Notes: generated by a model from the sequence alone, not told the origin. A stretch of 64,000 bases of DNA from Icerya purchasi (GCA_039619475.1 CM077115.1:597953643-598017642); one strand, 5' to 3'. Shown: positions 1-10,140, counted from the first letter of the stretch. Numbers and translations are program-made.

Positions 1-325
1 GAGACTTCTGAGAGGAGAAATCCAGCCCATTCTTTCCTGACCATTGCTGCAATCTATTAATTGTATTTTGCAGGATAGACTGGGCCAAGGAAGGGATGTT
101 AGATGCCACGGATATGTTTAGATCATCTATATATAGGCGAGCACTTACTGGAGGCCTGATGCAGTCAACAATATCGTTTATATAGAGGATAAACAGGGTA
201 GCACTTAAGGCGGAACCTTGAGGTACCCCGTTCTCTATTGGAACTTTTCTCGATATCGAGGAGCCAATTCGGATTTGAATCCATCTATCGCTCAGATAGT
301 TGTGAATGTATCGCCCCAGCTGAAT
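1..325 (-). pseudogene. LINE reverse-transcriptase fragment, runs off left edge
   Basis: The complement is open for about 108 codons without a stop and reads as the palm of a non-LTR reverse transcriptase. It contains NYLSDRWIQI, then the motif B block GVPQGSALSATLFILYIND, then LYIDDLNISVA at the place of the usual F/YADD catalytic motif, and ends at LDFSSQKS on the window edge. The last stretch matches in position the ISPSKS at the start of the element at 1706, so it probably belongs to the RNase H-bearing I group. The second catalytic Asp pair is kept (IDD). No stop or frameshift is seen, so the copy may be young; whether it continues intact lies outside the window. Confidence 0.85.
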
Positions 326-330
326 TGTTA

Positions 331-480
331 GTTAGCTGATGATGCTCGAAAACGTTACTAAGCAAGTTTATTTTGTTCTTATATTGTTTGTTGTAATTGT
401 TTATTATATCAGTTATTATTATTAACTTTTTATATTTCTATATTTATATTTGAATTATAAATAATATTGTGTCCATCTTC
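331..480 (+). repeat. Dispersed AT-rich repeat with hammerhead-like core, possible Penelope-type terminus
   Basis: Abuts the RT fragment. It starts with CTGATGA at 336-342 followed five bases later by GAAA, the two conserved core strings of hammerhead ribozymes, but the spacer is too short for a normal stem II. The following stretch (about 355-420) is closely related to each arm of the foldback at 26911-27092. Penelope-like elements carry hammerhead motifs in their terminal repeats, so this is a possible relic terminus; that link is inference. Confidence 0.4.
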
Positions 481-499
481 TGTTATTACTTTATTAAAA

Positions 500-660
500 A
501 TATTATAAAAAACGTGTACTACAGAAATGATATTTTAAAGAAACATTAAAAATAGCCGACATGTTTCGGAGTAATGCCATAATCATGGAATTAAAATTTC
601 TATATTTAACAAACAGAATGGAAAAAGATTGTCTATTAGATTTAATTAACCGCATATCCG
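500..660 (-). repeat. Same dispersed repeat class, opposite orientation
   Basis: On the complement this carries ACTCCGAAACATGTCGGC, shared with 30415-30440 on the plus strand, in both cases followed by an AT-rich tail ending near CAGAAAT/ATTTCTG. A segment around 610-640 is also shared with 26878-26905, just outside the foldback there. It lies convergent to the repeat at 331. Confidence 0.4.
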
Positions 661-1705
661 TAAATATTAATTGCGCAAAAACGTTACACACCATAAATCA
701 TTATTCGTAATAATATTCTTTAATTTATTTTAAATATTCGAATGCGTAATTTAATAGCTATGCGCAGTATATATCAGTATTGTTCCGTAAAATATAAATT
801 AACATTATAGAGAAATTAATAAACGGAATTCTGCAACAGGAGTTTCAATGGTTACTCTCGGTGATATAGTTTTTAAATTAAAATCTTCAACCCTTTCCAA
901 CTGCTGTGCTTTGCTGTTGTGAAATATACTTAAAGTTTGTTTTAATTATTTTATAAATGATATTTCCAAAAGAAAACTGAGGAAATAAATCTTAAAGGAA
1001 AAAGTTTTCATTGTATCAAAAAAAAAAAAAAAAAAAAGAAAAAAAGTTAAAGATTTAAATATTAATACGCCGGCGGTAAACTCGCGAACAACACAGCTGC
1101 TGGCTAAGTAAATGGGCCGTTTATGGAATAAGGGGTGATATAATGAAAAAGGTGAATAAAGAATAACAAAAGGGGCGATTACAACGACGGAAACTATCGG
1201 ACTTTCAGAAATAGTACTCAGTTGACTCTGATGAATATTCGCAAAAGACGTTTAATAATATACGGGTAACTTCTAAATGAAACAAGTAAAAGATGTACTA
1301 ATTTCCAGGTAGATTTAAATATGAACGGACGGTCAAAGGCGTCTCTAATAAGATGTGTGTATGCGTACATACATATAGATTTTTTTTTTCTTCTGAAAAA
1401 CAAAATAAGTTGTCGCCAACGTTTAGTGTAAAAATTATCAATTCTTTTTGCTTGATTCTGTAGCTGCTAAATTAGGATTTCGACACTGCCACTGCATTTT
1501 ACCTTGATGCACCTTTTTTTAACATTAGCAAAGACCTGTCTGTGCGAAACTCAACAATAGTATGCATTACTATTAATTTGTGCAGAAATTGGCATTAATG
1601 ATTACGAGCAGCGAAATTTATTTGAAACGGGGAAAAAAAAACAAAAACACCTATAAATAATATTTAACAATAAATCTTAGCTTTCGATGATTTCATTCAT
1701 GATAA
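661..1705. other. AT-rich spacer, no gene seen
   Basis: Low-complexity AT-rich DNA with an A tract near 1020. Two short reading frames here show no recognisable motif. A short GC-richer stretch at about 1065-1190 has no coding pattern. The only thing of note is that the I-group element begins abruptly at 1706 after a stop at 1703. Confidence 0.6.
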
Positions 1706-3364
1706 GTTTCGATTTCTCCTTCTAAGTCCTCCTGCGTTGTATTTACCCTTCGCCCTTATAACCCTGCTTCTGTTAATTTATCCTTAAATAGCACAGCTAT
1801 TGCTCGTGTTAATTGCTTTCGTTATCTCGGTATCTTTCTCGATAGTCGTTTGACTTTTTCCGAACATATTAAATATCTTTCCTCCTCCTCTACTAAACGG
1901 TTGAACCTGCTGAAGGCCCTGTCTCCGACTAAATGGGGTGGTGACCCTTTCATTCTTATTCTTCTATATAAATCCATCGTCCGCTCCAAGCTTGATTACT
2001 GTTCGTTCATTTATGCCTGCGCTTCCAAATCCCGTCTCTCTAAACTTGATGTGATCCAAAATTCTTGTCTTAGACTCTGTCTCGGTGCTCTTAAATCCTC
2101 TCCTATTCCAGCATTGCTTGCTGAATCGAATGTTCCTCCCCTGTCTATTCGCAGATCTTATTTGGACTATCGCTTCCTTGCTAAACGTCTTTCTCTCTCA
2201 TCTTCTTCTCTCATTTTTTCCTACCTTTCAATTTCTCGGAATTGGCGCTTTGTGCCTAGGAAAATTCCTATCCTGTCCCTTATTTCTCTCCGTCTTAGTT
2301 CATTTTGGCCGTATACAATTTCCTTTAATAGTGTGCCTTATTTTTCCTTTAACTTCAGCGATCTCTGCCATCCTCCCAGGGTATTTATTTCGCCTACACT
2401 TGCAAAATCTCTCCCTCCAGCTGTAATTAAACAGGAATTCCACAGTATTGTCAATTCTCTCTTCCGTTCTCATGTTACCATTTTCACTGATGGTTCTAAG
2501 GGGCCTGATGGGGTTGGTGCTTCTTTTATTCTTCCAGACTATAACTTCTCTGAATCCTTCTGTCTTCCTTCTTTCTGTTCCATATTTACAGCCGAGCTAA
2601 TGGCTATTTTACGTTCCATTATTTTTATCTCCTCCAATCGTCTTTCTTCCCAGTTTCTGATCATATCCGACTCCGTGAGTGCTCTTCAAGCCATCTCTTC
2701 TCCTCTTCCTAATCATTCCTGTGATTTTTCTATTCTCCGCATACGTTCTCTCATTTGGACTCTCTCTTCTCTCCATGGAATCCATGTTGACTTGCTGTGG
2801 GTTCCTGGTCATTCTGGCATCTCAGGTAATGAGAAGGCTGATTCTTTGGCTCGGGTTGCTGCTTCTTCTTCTATATTCTTCTTCAAAAAAATCTCATCCT
2901 CTAATCTCTTGCCTTTGTGTAAACATTTCCATCTCAGATTTTGGTCGAATATGTACCCTTCCTCCTTTTCTAATTGTCGCTCCTTTTATCTGTCAGTTCA
3001 GCCTAATCTTCCTTCAAATCCTTGGTTCCTTCTGTTTCCTTCACTTCCTCGCTCTGTTGTTGTCTCCATTGTGCGTTTGCGCTTAAACCATTCCTTGCTA
3101 CCTTCCTCACGCTTTCGCCTCTCGTTGACCTCTTCCCCATGTTGTCCTCTCCATTCAAACGATGCGGTTGTTTGTGACACCGATCACGTGTTCTTTGAGT
3201 GCTCTGCTCTTTCGGTGGAGCGCTCGGCTCTATATTCCCACTTGCTTGGGCTGGGGCTTCCTGCTCCTTTTTGTGCTCGTTATATCCTGTCTTTTCCTTC
3301 TACACTTATTATCCCCTCCATTGTTTCCTTCTTATTAGCGATAGCTGATCGCCTCACTGTATAA
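1706..3364 (+). CDS. ORF2 C-terminal part: RT tail and RNase H
   Basis: Open frame of about 553 codons after an in-frame stop at 1703; there is no genuine start because the copy is truncated. It opens VSISPSKSSCVVFTLRPYN, then FRYLGIFLDSRLTF (RT motif E area and thumb). RNase H follows, numbered from the Leu/Met codon at 1850: FTDGS with Asp214, TAELMAI with Glu249, ISDSVSAL with Asp274 and WVPGHSG...GNEKAD with Asp331, so all four metal-binding acidic residues remain. A C-terminal motif with the CxT/DxDHVFFEC pattern (VCDTDHVFFECSALS) follows. RNase H removes the RNA template during reverse transcription. Being open over its whole length, this is the best preserved I-group copy in the window, yet it lacks endonuclease and RT palm. 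Confidence 0.9.
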   Translation, partial: VSISPSKSSCVVFTLRPYNPASVNLSLNSTAIARVNCFRYLGIFLDSRLTFSEHIKYLSSSSTKRLNLLKALSPTKWGGDPFILILLYKSIVRSKLDYCSFIYACASKSRLSKLDVIQNSCLRLCLGALKSSPIPALLAESNVPPLSIRRSYLDYRFLAKRLSLSSSSLIFSYLSISRNWRFVPRKIPILSLISLRLSSFWPYTISFNSVPYFSFNFSDLCHPPRVFISPTLAKSLPPAVIKQEFHSIVNSLFRSHVTIFTDGSKGPDGVGASFILPDYNFSESFCLPSFCSIFTAELMAILRSIIFISSNRLSSQFLIISDSVSALQAISSPLPNHSCDFSILRIRSLIWTLSSLHGIHVDLLWVPGHSGISGNEKADSLARVAASSSIFFFKKISSSNLLPLCKHFHLRFWSNMYPSSFSNCRSFYLSVQPNLPSNPWFLLFPSLPRSVVVSIVRLRLNHSLLPSSRFRLSLTSSPCCPLHSNDAVVCDTDHVFFECSALSVERSALYSHLLGLGLPAPFCARYILSFPSTLIIPSIVSFLLAIADRLTV

Positions 3365-3416
3365 CTTTCGTTTTCCCTTAATTGTTTCTGGGTAAAGGTC
3401 CTCGGTTGACGAGCCC

Positions 3417-3448
<32 letters not shown>
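1706..3448 (+). mobile_element. I-group non-LTR retrotransposon, 5'-truncated, poly(A)-tailed
   Basis: Begins inside ORF2 just after the RT palm and runs through the RT C-terminal part, RNase H and a C-terminal Cys/His motif. The 3' UTR of about 60 bp contains GGTCCTCGGTTGACGAGCCC and ends in an A tract at about 3421-3448. This 3' terminus recurs, with changes, at 7.6, 12.1, 13.1, 15.8, 16.2, 53.9, 57.9, 58.1 and 60.3 kb and defines the main LINE family here. 5' truncation and the A tail are the usual result of target-primed reverse transcription. I could not identify a clear target duplication. Confidence 0.9.
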
Positions 3449-3449
<1 letters not shown>

Positions 3450-4925
3450 ATTAATAAAAATACAATTCTTACATTGCCCTAAGCGTGATTTGCTTTATTG
3501 GCCCGGTGTAATATCAATAAAATAAAGGGGGGTTACCCTATTTCGTTAAATCGTTTAACATACTTGATGAGTTTATAAAGGTGCTGGGTGGAAAGTTCAA
3601 GATACACTTAAATTAAGACTATTATTATTAAGCCCATCTGTTTCTCCGGATTGTCAAAGAACCCCCGAACACATGTTAGAAAATTATGGAGTTTGTAACT
3701 GCGACTCATGTTCGTTGACGTTTAACATTTAACGAAATTATTAAAGGTGTTTGTGTTACTCTGTCGGCTGTTATTTTTATCTGATTGAAACAGATCTGCT
3801 TGTATTTTTTCGACAATTTAAAAAATCTTTGAAAAATTCGTCGAAAAAAGGAGAATATTAAACGATTGAAATAAAATGAATTTTTTTAAGTGAAAAATAA
3901 TTTAGCTCTTTGAATCATTCAAAAATTTCACATGGCTAAAAATCCGAAATGCGCGCCTATCGTAATCGTGTATTGTGTAATGTATTTTAATTTTTGCGGA
4001 ACATTTTCGTGAAACGTCAACATCAAAGTTTGATTTGTGTTGCGGTTTTGTGGTATTATTTATAGATGGTTTAAGCCGTAACACTAATGAATAGAAGGTA
4101 TATTTGAAAAAAAAATCAAAGATTAATACGATAGGCAACGGAAATATTACGTAGTATTACAGCGCACCACAAGACTGAATATTTAAGGTCTCATTGTATA
4201 CATTAACAACGGTTTAATTAAAAAAAAATGTTTTTTCGAAAAATGTTCGACTACTATTACGAAGGAAGTAAGTAACAACTGAAGATCTCCAGGTAACTGG
4301 GTTTAGATAAAAATAACCTCGCTTCTTTTTAGTGATTAACCTAGATGAAACAACAAAATTCATTACATATACAACTTATAAATAACGTTAGTCAACGATT
4401 AAAAGAGAATTAATAAAGACACAGATGTGGCCATGGTATGGGACAGCTAACTCTCCTCTTTAACCTTCGGCAATGTCATTCCTTTTCTTTTCAGGATGCA
4501 TACGTTTGGCATTTATCGACACGTTGATTGTTATTGTTTCTCCATCCTCGGTATAGCATTCTTTGTCAGATTCCATTCCTTGTTACTCCTAATTGCTGCT
4601 ATGTACACGTGTCGATGGGTAATCGCCTATTATTCGCAAGCCCAGGGAAAAACCCAAACAAGAAAAAAAAAAATAAATAAAGACGCCCCTATCAAAAGAA
4701 CTTACGACACATATTCACTCGAGCTCACAACTGGTTCAGTATAGAGCAAGTGCATTTTCCCTGTTGGAGCTGGCTAAAAATTAAGAACATTATGATTAAA
4801 TTTTTCTACGAAAATTTCATTTACTCCGACCGATATGCTTTGTTTTTATCTCACATCGAAACTAAACATTTCGTTTACAAAACTCACAATTCTTATCAAT
4901 CTGAGAAATAATAATGGAAATTTTT
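3449..4925. other. Spacer, no gene seen
   Basis: AT-rich DNA without a recognisable coding motif. Short open stretches at 3902-4138 and 4496-4744 show no family resemblance and have no supporting splice or codon pattern. Confidence 0.6.
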
Positions 4926-5021
4926 AATATAAAGTTTTTGACATTAATTTTCTGTATAAAATTCAAATTTGGGAATATAAAGTTTTTGACATTAACTTTC
5001 TGCATAAAATTCAAGATTTTA
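4926..5021. repeat. 48-bp tandem duplication
   Basis: Two adjacent copies of a 48-bp unit beginning AATATAAAGTTTTTGACATT, differing at a few positions. The short reading frames through it on both strands are a by-product of the duplication. Confidence 0.75.
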
Positions 5022-5084
5022 ATTATACAAGTAAGGATAAAAATTCTTTTATTAATGTATATCGAAGCGGAAAGACATTGTAAG

Positions 5085-5194
5085 AAAGGGAGTTGCATTT
5101 TTTGTTCCTACTAGATGTTATGCTGAATCGTTAAAATTGCCTCCCATATCTTCAGTCCACTATGCGGAATCAATTGCAATTCTTCAAGCATCGT

Positions 5195-5225
<31 letters not shown>

Positions 5226-5579
5226 CCTCGATTCAGGATAATAGTAAGTTTTTAATAGTTTCCGATTCCGTAAGTGTATTGACATCTTCCCTATACTGTC
5301 CCCTATTTTTTGATTCTATAATTGTTCGCATTCGATCTATCATTTCTAATCTAACTTTACGTGCAGCCTGTCAAGTAAACCTTTTTTTTATGGGTACCAG
5401 GTCATGTTGAAATTGAGGGAAATAAAAGGGTCGACAATCTAGCGTACTTAGCCACCATGAATGGTAATTGCATTAGTCTTTATCTAGCCAATAATATTCT
5501 TTCTTTCTGCAAAAAATTACACTCGAAATTTTCGTTTGACATGTATACCCGCTCGTTTTCGCACTGCTTTTATCTTTCT
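5085..5579 (+). pseudogene. I-group LINE, RNase H part, left of the nested RTE
   Basis: Reads ESLKLPPISSVHYAESIAIL, then SKFLIVSDSVSVL, then GHVEIEGNKRVDNLA, then KLHSKFSFDMYTRSFSHCFYLS. These line up in order with the RNase H and downstream region of the element at 1706. A (TA)n run of about 27 bp at 5196-5222 sits within the frame and there are frameshifts, so it is dead. The reading stops at FYLS where the RTE copy enters and resumes at 7177. Confidence 0.85.
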
Positions 5580-7136
5580 CGTTTGTAATTTCGTTTGTAA
5601 TTTCATCTGCACCTGTTGCTTTATCGCTTTTTAAGGTACCCACTACCTTTTCTATTTCCTCTCTTAAACAAACGAGCAAATAAAATACGCAGGAGGAGAA
5701 ATGATAGAGCTATTAACAATTCTGTTTAACCTGATTCTAAGTAATAGGAAAATTCCTAAAAGTTGGAAAGAATCAAATATTATTTTAATTTATAAAAAAG
5801 GAAACAAAGAAAACAAAGAAAAAATGGAAAATTATAGACCAATCTGTCTAGGTTCTACCATCTCTAAAATCTTTTCAAAAGTCCTATCAAATAGAATAAA
5901 AAATATATTAGAATTCGAACAACCTCCAGAACAAGCAGGTTTCAGAAATGGTTATTCAACAATTGATCACTTACATGTTGTAAACCAATTAATCGAGAAA
6001 TGTAAAGAATTCCAGATAGAGTTAAATTTATTATTTATCGACTATACTAAAGCTTTTGATTCACTAAACCATAGATTCCTATTATCAGCATTAAAGAAAC
6101 AAGGAGTCCCCGAGAATTTTAGAGCAATAATCGATGATACGTATAAAGGCATGAAAGCTAGAATAATAACGGATAAAATAGGTAAATTTTTCGAAATAGG
6201 GAGAGGTATTAAACAAGGGGACCCGCTCTCCCCATTACTATTCTGTTCAGCACTAGAGGAAACGTTTAAGAAATTAGATTGGTCAAATAGGGGTATAAAA
6301 ATAAACGGAAAATATCTAAATAACCTCAGATTTGCTGACGACATAATATTAATATCGGATAAAATAGATGATTTACAGAGTATGCTAAACGAACTCAACG
6401 AAGCAGGAAAAGAGGCAGGTTTAAGTATAAATTTAGAAAAAACAAAATGGGTGTCAAATGGGAGTTTGAATAAAGAAATAAGATTGGATAATAAGAGGAT
6501 TGAAAGACTTGACAATATTATTTATCTAGGTCAATTAATTTCGGCGGATAATAGAACAATAAAGGAGGTGGAACGTAGAATTGTACTTACCTGGCGGAAA
6601 TATTGGTCCTTAAAACATATCTTTAAAGGCCCATATAGTAATAGTCTAAAATGTGCAATACTAAACAGCTGTGTAGTACCCACCTTTACTTATGGTTGTC
6701 AGACTTGGACCTTATCTACAAATTTAGAAAATAAAATAGAAAGACTGCAGAAGGCAGTAGAGAGGTCGATGTTAGGCGTTAGACTAAAGGATAAAATTAA
6801 ACATAAAGACATCAGGAATAAACTTAACAATACTAGTATTTTTAATAGAATAATAAAGAGACAAAAATGGGACTGGACGGGACATATAGCTAGGATTGGA
6901 AGCGATAAATGGACAAAGATTGTAACGGACTGGAGTCTTTATAACAAACGAAAAAGAGGAAGACAAAAATTAAGGTGGGACGATAATATTTCTAAAATGT
7001 TAGGACATAAACATTATCAAAGAGTAGCCTGGGACCGGCGTGAATGGGCACGTTTGAGGGAGGCCTTTGCCCGATATAAGGGCTAATAATATTACTTATA
7101 ATTTAAGATTATATTATATAGAAATATACTTATGGC

Positions 7137-7166
<30 letters not shown>
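5580..7166 (+). mobile_element. RTE-clade LINE nested in the I-group copy
   Basis: Flanked by a 10-bp target duplication TTATCTTTCT at 5570-5579 and 7167-7176. The first about 99 bp (5580-5678) are inverted: the complement reads EKVVGTLKSDKATGADEI followed by TNE, and the forward part then continues IKYAGGEMIELL, which is the next stretch of an RTE ORF. This is the structure expected from twin priming. The 3' end is a (TAA)n tail (about 7138-7166), as is usual for RTE elements, rather than poly(A). Confidence 0.92.
5701..7086 (+). CDS. RTE-type reverse transcriptase, RT domain to C-terminus
   Basis: 461 residues, uninterrupted. RT blocks in order: NYRPICLGSTISKIF near residue 44, motif A LLFIDYTKAFDSL near 110-122, motif B GIKQGDPLSPLLF near 169-181, catalytic FADD near 211-214 in LRFADDIILIS, then LEKTKW and IYLGQLI. 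The C-terminal part ends WDRREWARLREAFARYKG, characteristic of RTE ORFs. The protein copies element RNA at a nicked chromosomal site. The Met at 5701 is internal: the frame is open from about 5680 and the true N-terminus with its endonuclease is lost. No promoter is present, so expression would depend on read-through. Confidence 0.92.
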   Translation: MIELLTILFNLILSNRKIPKSWKESNIILIYKKGNKENKEKMENYRPICLGSTISKIFSKVLSNRIKNILEFEQPPEQAGFRNGYSTIDHLHVVNQLIEKCKEFQIELNLLFIDYTKAFDSLNHRFLLSALKKQGVPENFRAIIDDTYKGMKARIITDKIGKFFEIGRGIKQGDPLSPLLFCSALEETFKKLDWSNRGIKINGKYLNNLRFADDIILISDKIDDLQSMLNELNEAGKEAGLSINLEKTKWVSNGSLNKEIRLDNKRIERLDNIIYLGQLISADNRTIKEVERRIVLTWRKYWSLKHIFKGPYSNSLKCAILNSCVVPTFTYGCQTWTLSTNLENKIERLQKAVERSMLGVRLKDKIKHKDIRNKLNNTSIFNRIIKRQKWDWTGHIARIGSDKWTKIVTDWSLYNKRKRGRQKLRWDDNISKMLGHKHYQRVAWDRREWARLREAFARYKG

Positions 7167-7167
<1 letters not shown>

Positions 7168-7176
7168 TATCTTTCT

Positions 7177-7601
7177 ATCCAACCTTTCATTCCTACTAAT
7201 CCATGGTTCCATGCCTGTCAAGTTCTTCAACGTAACACTCCATTGTATCCAATATATCGTTTTCGGTTAGACTATTCACTACTCCCCGCTTCTCGGCACC
7301 TGGTCTTTCCTTCTTCATTTTCATTATGCCCCCTTCATCTATCGGAGAATAATTACGTATGCAACGTTCTCCTCTTTATTCAATGAATAATCCGCGTACT
7401 ATGCTCTAATTTACTACAACTCAATGTTCCTACACTTTATAATATTTCATCGGTTCCCAAATCCTTTCATTTTTCCAATATAATCGCATACTTCCTCTAC
7501 TCAATAGCGAATAGTATCAAAATTTAAATTATCTCCAAAAAAATAAATAAATAAGAGAATCCGAATAAACGAAGAGGTCAATGCTCTTTGTTAGCCGAGC
7601 C
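7177..7601 (+). pseudogene. I-group LINE, C-terminal part, right of the nested RTE
   Basis: Resumes the reading broken at 5579: YLSIQPFIPTNPWFHACQV then RFRLDYSLLPASRH then LCPLHLSENNYVCN, matching SVQPNLPSNPWF...LNHSLLPSSRF...CPLHSNDAVVCD of the element at 1706. The 3' end around 7574-7601 keeps GTTAGCCGAGCCC followed by an A-rich tail. Removing 5580-7166 and one target copy joins the two parts in register. Confidence 0.85.
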
Positions 7602-8655
7602 CAAAAAAAAAAAAGAAAAAAAAAGAAAAAAAAAGATTCTTTTGAAGAAAATTTTCCTTTTGCAAAAAAATATCCCGTTCGGAATATCAAACGTAAATGG
7701 TGTAAATATTGTTCGCAGCTTTATGCGAAAAAATAAATAAAAAAAAAAAAACATTAAAAAAAGAGCCGCGAGTTTCATTATACTTTATAGAAAAACAAAT
7801 ATAACTACGATAATTAAAGAAAGAAAAAATAAAATAAAAGCAGAGGTATAAGAAAATATAATAAGAGAAAAAGGAAGAATAATGAGAAGAAAAAATATTT
7901 TCTAAAAAAAAAAAAAAAAAAAAAGACTTTATTATTAATAATATACTCGCCATTGTTTGTTACAACAATTTTTTCCTTCTCTATTCATTATTTTTTATCT
8001 TTCATATTAATGATTATTCGCTTTTTCGATACAATCACTAGAAATGGCGCGTTTAATATATATATATATATATATATCATAAAAATGCGAAACAGAAATT
8101 TATTAATTTATTAAAAAGAATTTAGCGTGTATCGTTACAACTTCTCTACTTTGCACTTCTTAATTAGTTTAATCTTAAAAAGTTTACTAAAATTATTCCT
8201 GTTGATTATTCTAATATATTTCTGATAGTTCTTCTTCATTCTGGTTTCATGTTATAAATTAGAAGCGGGATAGTATATTACCAATAAACTTTTTCCTCTC
8301 CATCGAGCACACTGAGGCGGATTAGGACAATCGTTTAAAATGCACACCCACCGATGAGGAGCTATTTCGTTCGGAAAGTGTCGCTCAATCTGTGGGGGAT
8401 TCTTGTAATGAAATAAAACTGTATTCAATTTTTGAAAGTTATAAAAATAATATTATAATTAAAAACGAAAAAACGGGAAATTTTTACGAAAATTTGAATT
8501 TTGAAGTGCGCGTATTTTAAAATAATTATAACAGCAATTGACAAGTGAAGTATTAAAATTATCACTTCTTTCATATAAACTCGAAAAGTCATTACATCAA
8601 ACATGATTTTTTTTTTTTTTTTTAAAAACGTATATTTAAATTTTAACATTTTATA
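7602..8655. other. A/T-tract spacer
   Basis: Holds A-rich tracts (7600-7640, 7900-7924), a short (TA)n at about 8058-8078 and a T tract near 8606-8622. Reading frames here are low-complexity Phe/Lys runs. No gene seen. Confidence 0.6.
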
Positions 8656-8669
8656 ATCTTATATTTACG

Positions 8670-8696
8670 TCCGTCAAGCTTGCGCTTGTCGACGGA
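8670..8696 (-). other. 3' UTR hairpin with GCAA tetraloop
   Basis: In the RNA sense of the element above: stem TCCGT/ACGGA, a three-base bulge CGA, a second stem CAAGC/GCTTG and a GCAA loop of the GNRA type. The position near the 3' terminus fits a structure recognised by the element's own RT, as known for some L2/CR1-like LINEs. Folding was done by eye. Confidence 0.6.
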
Positions 8697-8817
8697 GTTC
8701 TTATTATTTATCTTATTCTAGGTTTTTAAAGTATATAAGCGCTCAATCATCCATCACTTTTATCCATCCATCCACTTCATTTACCCATAGTTTCCTTTAT
8801 TTAATTTTCCCTTTCGT

Positions 8818-10140
8818 TTATTTTATTATTTTGTTTATATTCTTTTCCATTTGTAACCACTTTCTAACACCCTCTTTCAGCTTCCTCTCCATTTTTTCCT
8901 TTATTATTTCTTCCGGCATTTTATTTAGCATTTGCGCCAACACATATTTATCCGTTTGCTCTCCATATTTTGTTCTGACTCTCGGGAGTTTATATCTGGG
9001 TCTATTTCTTAATTCTGTAGTTATCTCTATTCGTTTTTCTATCTTTGCTCTACTGTCTATTTTTAAGTGTTCCCAGAATTTTATACTTAAGTACAACCCT
9101 CTTACGCTTAATAAGTTTTCTATTTTTAAAGTCTCTTCTGAATTTACATAGTTTTTTTTTTTTGATATTAATCTTATACATTTCGTTTGTATCTTGTTTA
9201 CTTTGCCTATATACGTTTTCCCGGCTATTCCCCATGCTTGTACTCCATATCTTAAGTGCGATTCAACCAGGGCATAATATATCATCTTTAATGTTTTATT
9301 ACTTATATATTTCTTCAATGTATACAATGATGGTATTACTCCCCTTACCTTTTTTGCTACATAATCTGTATGTTTATCCCATCTTAAATGATCATCTATT
9401 ATGACTCCTAAGTACTTGTAACTTTGCACTCTTTCAATTTCCTCACAATTTATCCTTTGGCATTCCTCTTTGCTTTCTATATCATGAACACATTCATTTG
9501 AGTGCATTGTAACTTTCGGCTCAAAACTTTCTTTTGTTTTCTTTGGCGTCAACAGCATCATTTTGGTCTTTGTTATATTAATTCTTAAGTCATTGTCATG
9601 CGCCCATCTACTTATTGTTACCAAATCCTGCTGCATTTGCGTTTCTAATACCTTGGCATCTTTATGCGCTGCCATTATGGCGAGGTCATCCGCAAAAGCA
9701 AATAACTCGCACTGCATTAATAATTTATGCAACCCGTTTATGTATATTATAAACAGCAGCGGCGACAAAATGCCGCCTTGAGGTACCCCTTTGTTTCCTA
9801 CTATTTCTTCACTTTGTTCCCCTAATATCCCAACTACTGTTTTCCTGTTTTGTAAATAGTTTTTAAACCATTCCTTTACCTTACCAGTTATCCCAATATC
9901 CTCTAGTTTTCCTAGAAGCTTCTGGTGGTTTACTGTGTCAAATGCTTTTGTCAGGTCTATATATGTCACTAAGACTTTATTTCCTGCTTCAAAGTTTTCC
10001 CTAATTTTCTCTGCGAAATCTCCAAGTGCTTTGGAGGTTGATTTGTTTTTCTGGAACCCATATTGTTGTTTATCTATAATCTCATTTTCTTCTATATATT
10101 TTACTAATTGCTTATTTATATATTTTTCCAAAATTTTCAT
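8818..10140 (-). CDS. Non-LTR reverse transcriptase, RT domain to stop
   Basis: 440 residues, no interruption. Landmarks: KILEKYINKQLVKYIEEN (fingers), QQYGFQKNKSTSKAL, motif A VTYIDLTKAFDTVN at about 58-71, motif B GVPQGGILSPLLFIIYING at about 118-136, catalytic FADD at 149-152, KYLGVIIDDHLRWDKH and the C-terminal LVESHLRYGVQAWG with the IQTKCIRLI segment. Open codons continue upstream of the Met to about 10190, so that Met is not a real start. The intact frame and catalytic Asp pair suggest recent insertion; the missing endonuclease means it cannot move by itself. Confidence 0.9.
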   Translation of the reverse strand: MKILEKYINKQLVKYIEENEIIDKQQYGFQKNKSTSKALGDFAEKIRENFEAGNKVLVTYIDLTKAFDTVNHQKLLGKLEDIGITGKVKEWFKNYLQNRKTVVGILGEQSEEIVGNKGVPQGGILSPLLFIIYINGLHKLLMQCELFAFADDLAIMAAHKDAKVLETQMQQDLVTISRWAHDNDLRINITKTKMMLLTPKKTKESFEPKVTMHSNECVHDIESKEECQRINCEEIERVQSYKYLGVIIDDHLRWDKHTDYVAKKVRGVIPSLYTLKKYISNKTLKMIYYALVESHLRYGVQAWGIAGKTYIGKVNKIQTKCIRLISKKKNYVNSEETLKIENLLSVRGLYLSIKFWEHLKIDSRAKIEKRIEITTELRNRPRYKLPRVRTKYGEQTDKYVLAQMLNKMPEEIIKEKMERKLKEGVRKWLQMEKNINKIIK

